Positions 30,869-39,427 of a DNA stretch of 64,000 bases are shown in pieces. The stretch comes from Methylomonas methanica (GTDB taxonomy: Bacteria > Pseudomonadota > Gammaproteobacteria > Methylococcales > Methylomonadaceae). A program made the translations under genes and the position numbers. Position 1 is the stretch's first letter. Each line of letters starts with the position of its first letter. The stretch spans positions 62,001 to 126,000 of the forward strand of contig LUUF01000079.1 of assembly GCA_001644045.1 (NCBI GenBank), given 5' to 3'. The notes under the pieces are model-generated. The model did no database searches, was not told the origin of the DNA, and saw nothing but the letters and a program-made list of their open reading frames with translations.

Positions 30869-32759
30869 CGACGATTCCTATCGCCTTCAAGCTGCGATAA
30901 TCCTTATCCGATTGTACGTTTTCGGCCAGAATCGAAATATCCAGTAACGTGGAAATTTCTTGCATGGTTTGTACGAACGCGTGTTTTTGCGAGGAACTGT
31001 CGATGCCGTTACCGATGTCGCGCGCCAGGCGGATAAAGTCGGGTTTCAGGCGTTTGACCAAGTCCGCCGACATGGATTGAGTTTCGAAGCGTTTTATCAT
31101 GACCCGCGCACCCCACTGATGTACGGTTTCGATGAAAGCCTGGTAGGCGTCTATGTCCTTCACGACCGCATACGCGGATAGACTGAACACCAGCTTTTTG
31201 GCTTCCATCGGATTTTGTTTGATCAGTTTCTCCAGCCAGAGCCGGAAATCGCTGTTTTTGATGGTGCGGGTCGACACGTTCACGGCAATGGCGTGTTCGA
31301 TGTGATTGTGTTGAATATGATCCAGCGCGATGCGAATCACACCTTTATCAAGATCGACAATTTTGGCGAATTTTTCGGCTATCGAGATGAATGGACCGAT
31401 CGCCACCAGTCCGCCTTGTTTATCGTGCACCTGAATGAAAGCTTCTTCCATCAACAGCTCGCCGCTGCTGAATGCGGCGATCTGCCCGATATACCAAACT
31501 GAATAGCCGTTATGGTCTACGCAGTCGAAGACCAGATCTTTCCAGGTGGCAATATCGCGGGCGAAATTATCGCCGGTGCGGATGAAATAACTGTTGGCGC
31601 CAATCAGATGCGCTTGTTCGTAAGCTTCGTGCGCCGCTTCCAGCAGACTTTCGGTGGTCATCAGCGGATTGAAACCAACGACGCCGATGTGGGCCAAATC
31701 GGTTTTTTGGTAGCGTTCGCCCAGTTCGGTAACTTCGTTGCTCAGGGATTTGACCAGTTCTTCAAGCTGTTCCGGATTACCGATTTTTAGCAGCAATGCA
31801 AATTCGGCACCATAGAATCGATAAGCTTTGCCGGATTGTTCTCCGGCCAGATCGGCAATTTTTTCCAGAATGGCGGCAAAAGCCTGTAAAAATTGATCGA
31901 TCGCGTCGCTGTCGCGCTCTTTAACCAGATCGACCAGACTGTCGATTTTTATTAATACTATGAAGGCCTCGGCGTCTTCCAATGCCAAGTGCTTCAGGTC
32001 GGTTTCGAACACGGCTTTTTTATACAGCCCAGTCAAGTCGTCGCGCAACAGGCTGGCGCCCATTTGGTCCAGTTTGCCGTGTAGTGCGGCTATCGTGATC
32101 TTGATTTTATGCGACATGGTGTTCATCGACGCCGCCACATTGCGCACTTCCCGAGTCCAGGGCAACTCTTCGATGCTTTCGAAATGGCCGTCGCTGATCT
32201 GCTGAGCCAATAAATCGATTCTACTTAGCGATGCCAGTGTGACGCGCAATAACAGCGCCAGCAGGGCGATGGATAACAAAAATGCCGCCAATGAATAATA
32301 AAACCCGGATTTGGCTTGTTCATACAGCTTTAGATAGGCGTAACCGGAGTTGACGGTGACATAAATCACCCCGCTCATGTTCCAGCCCGAGCTGATTTCG
32401 CTTTCGGCGGTGGCCGACGTCATAGGCAAGAGTTCGGTAAACCAGTCCGGCACGCCTTCTATGCGTTTGTCGCTGCTTAGGGCTACCAGCTCTTTGTTGT
32501 CCGCATCGACCAGCCTGATTTCCTTGTAATAACCCATATCGAAAATAGCGTTCATCATGGTTTTAATCACCGGATCGCGGTTATCGACCATGTAAGGGCT
32601 AAGCGATAGGCCCAGCGATGTGGCGGTATCCTGGGCATGATTCTTCGATTCGCCTTCCAGATAGTCCTTGATGTTATTGACGCTCAGCGCGAAATTGACG
32701 CTGAAAATCATCAAAAACAGCGCCGATATCAGGATTAACAATTGTTTGGATAATGACAT
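30855..32759 (-). CDS. lapD: LapD-type c-di-GMP receptor with degenerate GGDEF and EAL domains
   Basis: 634-residue inner-membrane receptor. Membrane helices at about 7-27 and 153-172 flank a periplasmic domain with the SGWNMSGVIYVTVNSGYAY segment that holds LapG. A HAMP linker follows. The GGDEF motif reads YGAEF (316-320) and the EAL motif reads EEAFI (438-442), so both enzyme activities should be lost while the EAL fold can still bind c-di-GMP. Binding of the nucleotide makes LapD capture LapG and keep the adhesin on the surface. Encoded 5 bases after a truncated haemoglobin gene and overlapping lapG. Confidence 0.94.
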   Translation of the reverse strand: MSLSKQLLILISALFLMIFSVNFALSVNNIKDYLEGESKNHAQDTATSLGLSLSPYMVDNRDPVIKTMMNAIFDMGYYKEIRLVDADNKELVALSSDKRIEGVPDWFTELLPMTSATAESEISSGWNMSGVIYVTVNSGYAYLKLYEQAKSGFYYSLAAFLLSIALLALLLRVTLASLSRIDLLAQQISDGHFESIEELPWTREVRNVAASMNTMSHKIKITIAALHGKLDQMGASLLRDDLTGLYKKAVFETDLKHLALEDAEAFIVLIKIDSLVDLVKERDSDAIDQFLQAFAAILEKIADLAGEQSGKAYRFYGAEFALLLKIGNPEQLEELVKSLSNEVTELGERYQKTDLAHIGVVGFNPLMTTESLLEAAHEAYEQAHLIGANSYFIRTGDNFARDIATWKDLVFDCVDHNGYSVWYIGQIAAFSSGELLMEEAFIQVHDKQGGLVAIGPFISIAEKFAKIVDLDKGVIRIALDHIQHNHIEHAIAVNVSTRTIKNSDFRLWLEKLIKQNPMEAKKLVFSLSAYAVVKDIDAYQAFIETVHQWGARVMIKRFETQSMSADLVKRLKPDFIRLARDIGNGIDSSSQKHAFVQTMQEISTLLDISILAENVQSDKDYRSLKAIGIVGASR

Positions 32760-32764
32760 GATGC

Positions 32765-33157
32765 TCAGCTTCCCGTGGCTTCTTGGTTAATCATATGCGT
32801 CGCGAGTTGTTGCAGGGCGGTACGGATGTTTTCGCGCAGGCGCGGGTCCGTTTCAATCTCGTCCAAGGCCTTGTTCATGCAGAGCATCCATTGATCGCGC
32901 TCCGATTCGCCTATCGGAAACGGAAAATGCCGGGCACGCAGCATCGGGTGGCCGAATTCTTCGATAAACAGGTTGGGGCCGCCCAGCCAGCCCGAGAAGA
33001 ACTTGAATAATTTGTCTTTGGCTGTCGCCAGGCTGGGAGCGTGCATGGCGCGGATGCCCTGCGCTTCCGGCAGAATGTCCATATAAAAGTAGAATCTGTC
33101 GACCAGGCTGCGTAACGCAGTCTCGCCGCCGATTAACTCGTAGGGGGTGGGGCTCAT
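32765..33157 (-). CDS. group II truncated haemoglobin
   Basis: 130-residue 2-on-2 globin. Group II marks: FFSGWLGGPNLFIEEFGHP, proximal His in LRARHFPFPIGE and the G-helix Trp in ERDQWMLCM. Such globins bind O2, NO or H2O2, serving in NO handling or oxygen chemistry. It is the first gene of the lapD-lapG operon (5-base gap to lapD), an arrangement hinting that oxygen or NO status is tied to adhesion control; that link is inferred from position alone. Confidence 0.92.
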   Translation of the reverse strand: MSPTPYELIGGETALRSLVDRFYFYMDILPEAQGIRAMHAPSLATAKDKLFKFFSGWLGGPNLFIEEFGHPMLRARHFPFPIGESERDQWMLCMNKALDEIETDPRLRENIRTALQQLATHMINQEATGS

Positions 33158-33283
33158 TACCTATTTAACCTCGTATGTGCAATTTCTTTAGGTATACTAG
33201 CAGACGGTACCGACAATGCCTTGAAACTCCGGGGACATTGCGCGGTCATAGCATTACTTGTAACTTTGAGAGGATAACTGATC

Positions 33284-33952
33284 ATGCGTTTAAATACTGC
33301 ATCTGCTCGTTCGGAAGCCGGCATACTGGCGACCAATAAGGTTTTAAAAAATACTTATTTATTGCTATCAATGACTTTGCTGTTCAGCGCCGCCATGGCT
33401 GCGGTAGCAATGACGCTGGACCTGCCGCATCCGGGCTTGATTATCACCATGGTAGGCTATTTCGGTCTGCTGTTTTTAACCACCCGTTTCAGTAACAGTG
33501 TGCTGGGCTTGGTGTTTGTGTTTGCGTTGACCGGTTTCATGGGCATGACCTTGGGTCCGATTTTAAACATGTATGTGCATGCGTTCAGCAACGGTCATGA
33601 ACTAATTTTAACCGCACTGGGCGGTACCGGCGTCATTTTCCTGGGTTTATCCGGCTATGCGCTGACCACCCGCAAGGATTTTAGTTTCATGGCCGGCTTC
33701 CTGATGGTGGGCGTGCTGGTGGCGTTTTTTGCCGGTTTGGCCGCGATTCTGTTCTCTGTACCTGCGTTGTCCTTGGCGGTTTCAGCGATGTTTGTGTTGC
33801 TGATGTCCGGGATGATTTTGTATCAAACCAGTGAAATCATCCACGGCGGCGAAACCAACTACATATTGGCGACGGTATCCTTATATGTTTCCATCTACAA
33901 CCTGTTCACCAGCTTGCTGCAATTGTTGGGTGTATTCGGCGGTAACGACTGA
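33284..33952 (+). CDS. BAX inhibitor-1 / YccA family membrane protein
   Basis: 222 residues with about seven hydrophobic helices (for example YLLLSMTLLFSAAMAAVAMT, FGLLFLTTRFS, ALGGTGVIFLGLSGYALTT, FLMVGVLVAFFAGLAAILF), ending with the family segment ETNYILATVSLYVSIYNLF. Members are inner-membrane proteins; YccA of E. coli modulates FtsH, and others act as pH-sensitive calcium leaks. Transcribed divergently from the trHb-lap operon; GAGAGGATAAC gives a ribosome site 6-10 bases before the ATG. Own terminator. Confidence 0.94.
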   Translation: MRLNTASARSEAGILATNKVLKNTYLLLSMTLLFSAAMAAVAMTLDLPHPGLIITMVGYFGLLFLTTRFSNSVLGLVFVFALTGFMGMTLGPILNMYVHAFSNGHELILTALGGTGVIFLGLSGYALTTRKDFSFMAGFLMVGVLVAFFAGLAAILFSVPALSLAVSAMFVLLMSGMILYQTSEIIHGGETNYILATVSLYVSIYNLFTSLLQLLGVFGGND

Positions 33953-34005
33953 TAGCTTGGCTAATTGCGCTATTTGCTAAGGCTTTTAAACGCCGCGATT
34001 AAAGC

Positions 34006-34044
34006 AAAAATGCCCCGTCGGGAAACCGGCGGGGCATTTTTTTT
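34006..34044 (+). terminator. strong rho-independent terminator
   Basis: AAAAATGCCCCG and CGGGGCATTTTTTTT form a 12-base stem with a short loop followed by a T-run, 53 bases past the BAX-inhibitor stop codon. Confidence 0.92.
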
Positions 34045-34469
34045 GCGCATGCGTGTGTTTTTAGCTAATCGGTATGAAAGTCTGATTAAGCTATCTTAGA
34101 GAAGCCCTTTCCTTGTTGCTCGGCACTACTTGTAAGTCTCAAAGCGCAGATCAAAATTTTTATCAGGAGGCGAGCGTGCAGGATTGATAAATGTTCCAGC
34201 GATGGCCCGAGAAGAGGTAAGCCCCTTGAACGCCATTCGAGTGAGCTTGGGATAGTGCTCAAGATAGAGTTGTTAACTAAACCCAAGAGTTCAGCGTATA
34301 AAAATCAGTTGCAGCGGATCAATATACGCTATGCTCCAATAGCCTGCTGAACTGGATGTTGAATCACAGTCAGAGCTTTCATTTGCCATGGCTTGAATGG
34401 TGAATCAGTCGGCAATTGACTCGCTTTTACTTGTCATTCAGCCTGCAAGTAACGTGTAAAGCCGGCTTT
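34045..34469. other. gene-poor stretch with no recognised feature
   Basis: About 425 bases between a strong terminator and a small leftward gene. The only open frame of note (34086-34286, minus) has no ribosome site and no recognisable protein, and base use is less GC-rich than in the neighbouring genes. It may be eroded remnant DNA. No inverted-repeat ends, target duplications or transposase motifs were seen. Confidence 0.4.
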
Positions 34470-34610
34470 TTAATGTTGCTCAGGGCTATACCAAGCTTCA
34501 GATGCCATTTTGCACATTTCGTGAAAAATGACTTTCAATAGTTGGAAAGCTGAAATAGCTATTAGTGCGCCGATAGTGACTCCGGCCATTGCGACAAGTG
34601 CGATTTTCAT
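34470..34610 (-). CDS. small single-pass membrane protein (46 aa)
   Basis: Unrecognised. The start is set by a consensus Shine-Dalgarno: read leftward, GAGGAGGCATT precedes the ATG at 34610, much stronger than for the longer frame beginning at 34652. The product starts MKIALVAMAGVTIGALIAI, one hydrophobic helix of about 25 residues, and ends in a short polar tail (MCKMASEAWYSPEQH) with one Cys. The near-perfect ribosome site is the main evidence that it is made. Isolated from other genes on both sides. Confidence 0.6.
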   Translation of the reverse strand: MKIALVAMAGVTIGALIAISAFQLLKVIFHEMCKMASEAWYSPEQH

Positions 34611-34973
34611 AATGCCTCCTCTTTTCGTCGAATAAAGTGTGAACAGCATCATATAAATGCCGATTGGAGCTGGATTTTCCTACGTTATACGAGGATTTCA
34701 AGTGGTTTTTAAACTACATCTGTCGCGCGATTTTTCAATGTTATTCATCTTCAGAGACTTAACATTCGACGTTAATGTTGTTTGCTAAAAATTTTTTTTC
34801 AAATGCCATGTCTTTGCCTGTTGCAGGCTTACTTCTGAAAAACGGTTGTGCGCTTATTGTTGGATCGGACTTATACTCTAGCGCTCCGTCTAAGAGACAC
34901 GGAAAAGGAGGCACTCATACGACTTTGGGTTTAAGCAGCAAAGCCGGTTAACTAAAAAGCGGGGGGATAAACG
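34611..34973. promoter_or_regulatory. long leader region before the globin-like gene
   Basis: 363 bases, AT-rich in the first two thirds. A TATACT at 34872-34877 is a plausible -10 box without a good -35. That would give a leader of about 90 bases, rich in purines, containing GACACGGAAAAGGAGGCAC and GCAAAGCCGG. Part of this wording recalls c-di-GMP riboswitches, but the expected P1b stem is not formed. A G-rich ribosome site (GCGGGGGGATAA) lies just upstream of the ATG at 34974. Confidence 0.35.
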
Positions 34974-35540
34974 ATGAACGATAAACTAACACCAAAAATT
35001 GACGAGAATCTGGCGTCTAAGATTGTGGATGTTTTCTATGCCAGCATGCTTGATGACTATAGAGTCAACCGATATTTTTACTCTAGACCCATCCAAGAGC
35101 AAACCGAACCTCTAAAACAACTTTTACACGCTTTACTCGGCGAAGAACCTGTCGAGCCTAAAAAACTTTCCGAGCTGGCGGATGCTTATTTTGCGGCGGC
35201 CTTCGCTAGAGGGAATGCCAAGCCCAGTTTGGTCAATAATCGAGACTTCGCATTTTTGGAGATGTTCGTAACCGGCGATATTGTCGGCAGCGATGAAAAG
35301 CCGCACCTGACCCTACTTTGTCCTGGCCATTCCCATTTCCTCAGGTTACAGCCCATCGACGACAACTACGATGTGGTATTGGAAATACTGCAAAACAGCC
35401 TTGAGCAATTGAATGTTCCTCAGGAAACTGCTGCCGAGATTCTGGCATTCGCTGCGACAGGCCGCGACGGTATTCTTGGTCGAGGCTGCGCGATCTATGA
35501 TGATGGTGATAACTCCATCGAATTTCGAACACACGGTTAA
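34974..35540 (+). CDS. divergent group I truncated-haemoglobin-like protein with insertion
   Basis: 188 residues. The start (KIVDVFYASMLDDYRVNRYF) and the end (DDNYDVVLEILQNSLEQLNV then ATGRDGILGR) follow the A/B and G/H helices of group I truncated globins, and the proximal His would be H119 or H121 in CPGHSHFLRL. Between them lie about 50 extra residues (58-112, with LADAYFAAAFARGNAKPSL), making it longer than the usual 120. The C-terminal 18 residues extend past the globin fold. Haem binding is likely but unproven. Single gene with a long leader. Family call is by eye and tentative. Confidence 0.6.
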   Translation: MNDKLTPKIDENLASKIVDVFYASMLDDYRVNRYFYSRPIQEQTEPLKQLLHALLGEEPVEPKKLSELADAYFAAAFARGNAKPSLVNNRDFAFLEMFVTGDIVGSDEKPHLTLLCPGHSHFLRLQPIDDNYDVVLEILQNSLEQLNVPQETAAEILAFAATGRDGILGRGCAIYDDGDNSIEFRTHG

Positions 35541-35603
35541 TTTTTACTACCGCCTAAAGCTCGGAAGACACAATTTACGCTGGTGACCGGGTACCAAACA
35601 GGC

Positions 35604-35637
35604 TGCCGGCTGGACACGATTTTGTGCCCAGCCGGCA
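35604..35637 (-). terminator. hairpin after sdaA
   Basis: TGCCGGCTGG (35604-35613) pairs perfectly with CCAGCCGGCA (35628-35637), with an inner CAC/GTG extension. It lies between the convergent globin-like gene and sdaA and could stop both; there is no clear T-run on either side. Confidence 0.5.
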
Positions 35638-35696
35638 ATAGATCGTTTAGCAAAAATACAAATCTTAGTGTTGAGCAGGTTCAGCCCGACAGTCAT

Positions 35697-37076
35697 TCAG
35701 CATTCGATCAAATTAACCGCCAAGCCGCCGCGCGAGGTTTCCTTGTACTTGGTTTTCATGTCGGCGCCGGTTTCGCGCATCGTCTTGATCACCTTGTCCA
35801 GGGATACGAAATGCTTGCCGTCGCCGCGCAGGGCAATTCGCGCGGCGTTGATGGCCTTTACCGATCCCATCGCGTTACGCTCGATGCAAGGCACTTGCAC
35901 CAAACCGCCGACCGGGTCGCAAGTAAGACCCAGGTTATGCTCCATACCGATTTCTGCGGCATTCTCGACTTGCTCTGGCGTGCCGCCCAAAACCTCGGCC
36001 AGTGCGCCGGCCGCCATGGAACAGGCGACGCCGACTTCGCCTTGGCAACCGACTTCGGCGCCGGATAGCGAGGCGTTCTCCTTGTACAAGATAGCAATTG
36101 CCGCCGCGGTTAGTAAAAAGCGAATCACGCCTTCCTCGTTCGCGCCGTCGCAAAATCGCCAGTAATAATGCAGCACCGCCGGGATAATACCGGCCGCGCC
36201 ATTGGTGGGCGCTGTCACGACTCGCCCGCCCGAGGCATTTTCCTCGCTGACCGCTAGCGCGAACAAATTCACCCATTCCATCGTGCCCACCGGCATGCTG
36301 GGGGTTTGCCGGGGTATTTCCCCGCTAAGCTGCCGATAAAGATTAGCGGCCCGACGCCGCACTTTCATACCGCCGGGCATCACGCCTTCTTGATGTAGTC
36401 CGCGTTCAACACAGGCCTGCATCACCTGCCAGATATTCAGTAAATTGCGGCGAATTTGTTCTTCGCTCAGCCAGGCTTTTTCGTTGCTCAGCATTAAGTC
36501 GCTGATCGACTTGTTATGCGTCGCGCACAGTTTTAGGATTGCTGCACCCGTTTTGAAGGGGTAGGGCAGACAGGTATCGTCATTACTCAGGCGATCGACC
36601 GCCGCAGCCGCATCGGTCACTACAAATCCGCCGCCTACCGAATAATAATCGCTTTGCTGCGATTCGGCGCCGTTTGCGTCAAATACGGTAAAGCGCATAC
36701 CGTTTGAGTGGTAAGGCAATACTTTGCGCTGAAACAGCAAATCGGCCTTCTCATTGAACGGTACCGGGTAGCGTTGCAATAGCCGAACGGCTCCGGTTTC
36801 GCGGATCGCCGCCAGCCGCTGCGGAATGATAGCCGGGTCTATCAAGTCAGGTGCTTCGCCTTCCAGGCCAAGCAATACCGCCTTGTCTGTGCCATGGCCT
36901 TTGCCGGTCGCGCCAAGTGAGCCGAATAATTCGATGCGCAAGCGCTGCACCTTATCAATGATGCCTTGCTGTTCCAGATTATTGACAAATGTCATCGCCG
37001 CCCGCATTGGCCCGACAGTGTGTGAGCTGGAAGGTCCGATACCGATTTTAAAAATATCGAAGACGCTGATAGCCAT
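35697..37076 (-). CDS. sdaA: L-serine ammonia-lyase, iron-sulfur type
   Basis: Converts L-serine to pyruvate and ammonia using a [4Fe-4S] cluster. The 459 residues match the single-chain SdaA/SdaB form. N-terminal beta domain starts [20 protein letters not shown] (substrate-gripping SSSHT); alpha domain has [13 protein letters not shown] and the cluster cysteines in [25 protein letters not shown] and nearby. Serine is central in serine-cycle or C1 metabolism, so this enzyme would drain it to pyruvate; the physiological trigger is not evident. Single gene, leftward. Confidence 0.97.
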   Translation of the reverse strand: MAISVFDIFKIGIGPSSSHTVGPMRAAMTFVNNLEQQGIIDKVQRLRIELFGSLGATGKGHGTDKAVLLGLEGEAPDLIDPAIIPQRLAAIRETGAVRLLQRYPVPFNEKADLLFQRKVLPYHSNGMRFTVFDANGAESQQSDYYSVGGGFVVTDAAAAVDRLSNDDTCLPYPFKTGAAILKLCATHNKSISDLMLSNEKAWLSEEQIRRNLLNIWQVMQACVERGLHQEGVMPGGMKVRRRAANLYRQLSGEIPRQTPSMPVGTMEWVNLFALAVSEENASGGRVVTAPTNGAAGIIPAVLHYYWRFCDGANEEGVIRFLLTAAAIAILYKENASLSGAEVGCQGEVGVACSMAAGALAEVLGGTPEQVENAAEIGMEHNLGLTCDPVGGLVQVPCIERNAMGSVKAINAARIALRGDGKHFVSLDKVIKTMRETGADMKTKYKETSRGGLAVNLIEC

Positions 37077-37335
37077 GATTGTCGCCTAAATAGTGCAGAG
37101 AAAAGAGTTTCAAGAGTAGTTTGTACATTCCTATTGATAACGAAGCAATAAATATGCCCTGGTCGCAGCGTAATAAATATTATGCAGGAATGAAAATGCT
37201 CGTCGCTATCAGGGGCCATATTCCTAACTAAACTTATGTGTAAAGGTGGCGTTGGGCAACAAGCCCAACGCGGATTTGCCCGAAATAATTTAGGTCCGAG
37301 TAAATGTCTTTCTTCTGAATTAATGGAGCCAGGCC
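37077..37335. repeat. intergenic region with REP-like hairpin
   Basis: Divergent region between sdaA and a small secreted-protein gene. GCGTTGGGC (37249-37257) and GCCCAACGC (37263-37271) form a perfect 9-base stem with a 5-base loop, the wording of common palindromic intergenic repeats. The rest is AT-rich and shows no operator I recognise. Confidence 0.5.
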
Positions 37336-37698
37336 GTGAAAATACTATTTCTAATTGGCTTTAGCATATCCGCATTTTTGTCGATTTGTCAGGCGTTCGC
37401 CAAACCGATGAAGTGCGTCGTGGATGGAAAAACCCTGTATACGGATGATCAGGCCCGGTGCGCCAAAGGCGCTATCAAGCCTATCAATGGCAGCGTAATG
37501 ATTTCATCTTTTCCAAAGGGGGCTGCCGTGCCAAATGGTGGCACTAAACCAGCGCTTGAATTGCCGTCTGGCCTTGATGGAATTCTCCAACATTTCGGCA
37601 TCACGCAACAGGAGGTGAAAGATGGTTGGGAAACTGTTATGGATGCACATAAACGCGGTTCTTGGAAAGCGCCTGAAATGCCGGATGATGACAAATAG
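37336..37698 (+). CDS. small secreted DUF4124-like protein
   Basis: 120 residues from a GTG at 37336 with GGAG 8 bases upstream. Signal peptide FLIGFSISAFLSICQAFA, cleaved near residue 22. The mature start KPMKCVVDGKTLYTDDQARC has the two-Cys beta-hairpin pattern of the DUF4124 family; the C-terminal part (LDGILQHFGITQQEVKDGW) may be helical. Function unknown. It converges on glnA with a shared terminator. Confidence 0.7.
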   Translation: MKILFLIGFSISAFLSICQAFAKPMKCVVDGKTLYTDDQARCAKGAIKPINGSVMISSFPKGAAVPNGGTKPALELPSGLDGILQHFGITQQEVKDGWETVMDAHKRGSWKAPEMPDDDK

Positions 37699-37780
37699 CG
37701 TTAGCGATGGGCTGTTGTTGAATTCAAGCAAAACGGCAAAAAGTAGCTGTCTGCATTGGAAGGAGGTCAAGAAGAAATAA

Positions 37781-37815
37781 AAAACCCCGCTAAGCCTTGA
37801 GACTTGCGGGGTTTT
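37781..37815. terminator. bidirectional terminator (glnA / secreted protein)
   Basis: AAAACCCCGC (37781-37790) pairs with GCGGGGTTTT (37806-37815). Leftward, the stem is followed by TTTTTTATTT, ideal for glnA; rightward by TTTTGGG, adequate for the small gene. Confidence 0.9.
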
Positions 37816-37851
37816 GGGTTGGTCTGAGCCTGTCTGAAACAGGCTTAACCG

Positions 37852-39261
37852 TTACAAGCTATAGTACATATCTAACTCAACAGGATGAGTGCTCATACGC
37901 AGACGAGTCACATCTTCTTGTTTCAGTGCGATGTAGCCGTCAATCACGTCGTCGGTGAATACGCCGCCACGAGTCAAGAACTCACGGTCGGCATCCAGAG
38001 CCGCCAATGCTTCGTCCAGAGAGAAAGCTACTTGTGGGATCGCTTTTTCTTCTTCCGGTGGCAAGTCGTACAAGTCTTTATCCATCGCTTCACCTGGGTG
38101 AATTTTGTTTTGGATACCGTCAAGACCCGCCATCAACATGGCGGAAAATGCCAAGTATGGGTTAGCAGTGGAGTCTGGGAAACGTACTTCGATACGGCGA
38201 CCTTTTGGGTTGGTGACGTAAGGAATACGGATGGACGCGGAGCGGTTACGTGCTGAGTAAGCCAGCATCACAGGCGCTTCGAAACCTGGAACCAGACGTT
38301 TGTAGCTGTTGGTTGAAGGGTTGGTAATCGCGTTCAATGCTTTAGCGTGTTTGATGATACCGCCGATGTAGTACAGCGCGGTCTCGGACAAGCCACCGTA
38401 CAGGTTGCCGGTGAACAGGTTCACGCCGCCTTTAGCCAAAGATTGGTGAACGTGCATACCGCTGCCGTTGTCGCCAACCAGTGGTTTTGGCATGAAGGTA
38501 GCAGTTTTGCCATACGCGTGAGCGATGTTGGCGATCACGTATTTCAAGCCCAATACTTCGTCGGCTTTTTTAACCAGTGTGTTGAATTTAACGCCGATTT
38601 CGCACTGACCGGCAGTCGCCACTTCGTGGTGGTGAACTTCAACGGTTTGGCCGATTTCTTCCAGAACCAGACACATTGCGGAACGCATGTCTTGGAATGA
38701 ATCGACTGGCGGTACGGGGAAATAACCACCTTTAACGCCTGGACGGTGACCAATGTTGCCGTTTTCGTAAACTTTTTCAGAGTTCCAGCCGGCTTCTTCA
38801 GAGTCGATTTGGTACGAGCAGCCGCCCATGCTGGTGTTCCAACGGACATCGTCGAAAATGAAGAATTCGTTTTCAGGGCCGAAGAACGCAGTATCGGCGA
38901 TACCGGTAGATTGCAAATAAGCTTCTGCGCGTTTAGCGATAGAGCGTGGATCGCGCACATAACCTTGCATGTCTTTAGGCTCGATAATGTCGCAACGCAA
39001 GATCAGGGTTTTGTCGTCGAAGAAAGGATCGATAACCGCAGTACTTGGGTCAGGCATCAGAATCATGTCTGATTCGTTGATGTGTTTCCAGCCGGCGATG
39101 GATGAACCGTCGAACATGTTACCTTCTTCAAAGGTATCTTCGTCGATAGTGTGCGCTGGGAAAGTAACGTGTTGTTCTTTACCGCGCGTGTCGCAGAAAC
39201 GGAAATCGACAAATTTGACGTCGTTTTCTTGGATTAATTTCAGAACATGATCAACAGACAT
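37852..39261 (-). CDS. glnA: glutamine synthetase, type I
   Basis: ATP-dependent assimilation of ammonium into glutamine; dodecamer. 469 residues. Seen: [17 protein letters not shown], the [16 protein letters not shown] latch region, [22 protein letters not shown], the NRSASIRIP block, and the adenylylation segment [14 protein letters not shown], so GlnE-type control by adenylylation is expected. No sigma-54 promoter is visible upstream on this strand, unlike the nearby porin and glnK. First of the nitrogen block; separated from the upstream porin gene by a hairpin. Confidence 0.98.
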   Translation of the reverse strand: MSVDHVLKLIQENDVKFVDFRFCDTRGKEQHVTFPAHTIDEDTFEEGNMFDGSSIAGWKHINESDMILMPDPSTAVIDPFFDDKTLILRCDIIEPKDMQGYVRDPRSIAKRAEAYLQSTGIADTAFFGPENEFFIFDDVRWNTSMGGCSYQIDSEEAGWNSEKVYENGNIGHRPGVKGGYFPVPPVDSFQDMRSAMCLVLEEIGQTVEVHHHEVATAGQCEIGVKFNTLVKKADEVLGLKYVIANIAHAYGKTATFMPKPLVGDNGSGMHVHQSLAKGGVNLFTGNLYGGLSETALYYIGGIIKHAKALNAITNPSTNSYKRLVPGFEAPVMLAYSARNRSASIRIPYVTNPKGRRIEVRFPDSTANPYLAFSAMLMAGLDGIQNKIHPGEAMDKDLYDLPPEEEKAIPQVAFSLDEALAALDADREFLTRGGVFTDDVIDGYIALKQEDVTRLRMSTHPVELDMYYSL

Positions 39262-39359
39262 TAGTGAGGGTCTCCGTAGGTTATAGTTGTTTTGGTCAAG
39301 AAGCTAAAAAATATGGCTAACAATATCATCAAAAATCGTAAAGAGCTATAACAAGCAAA

Positions 39360-39391
39360 GCCTCCATGGGGCTTTTAACTCGATGGAGGCT
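39360..39391 (-). terminator. terminator of the porin gene
   Basis: Read leftward, GCCTCCAT ... ATGGAGGC forms an 8-base stem followed by TTTGCTTGTT, about 37 bases past the porin stop and before the glnA promoter region. Confidence 0.65.
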
Positions 39392-39427
39392 AAGTTATTT
39401 CAAACGATAATTCGCGAGTTTTCCAAC

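Noticed and set aside
34086-34286. 66-residue leftward open frame in the gene-poor stretch
   Set aside because: No ribosome site, no recognisable motif, and composition unlike the coding neighbours.
34890-34973. c-di-GMP-I riboswitch
   Set aside because: Some conserved words are present, but the P1b stem and the tetraloop/receptor parts cannot be formed; kept only as a low-interest observation.
39262-39427. sigma-54 promoter for glnA
   Set aside because: No GG-N10-GC pair in the leftward direction was found; glnA probably uses another promoter type.
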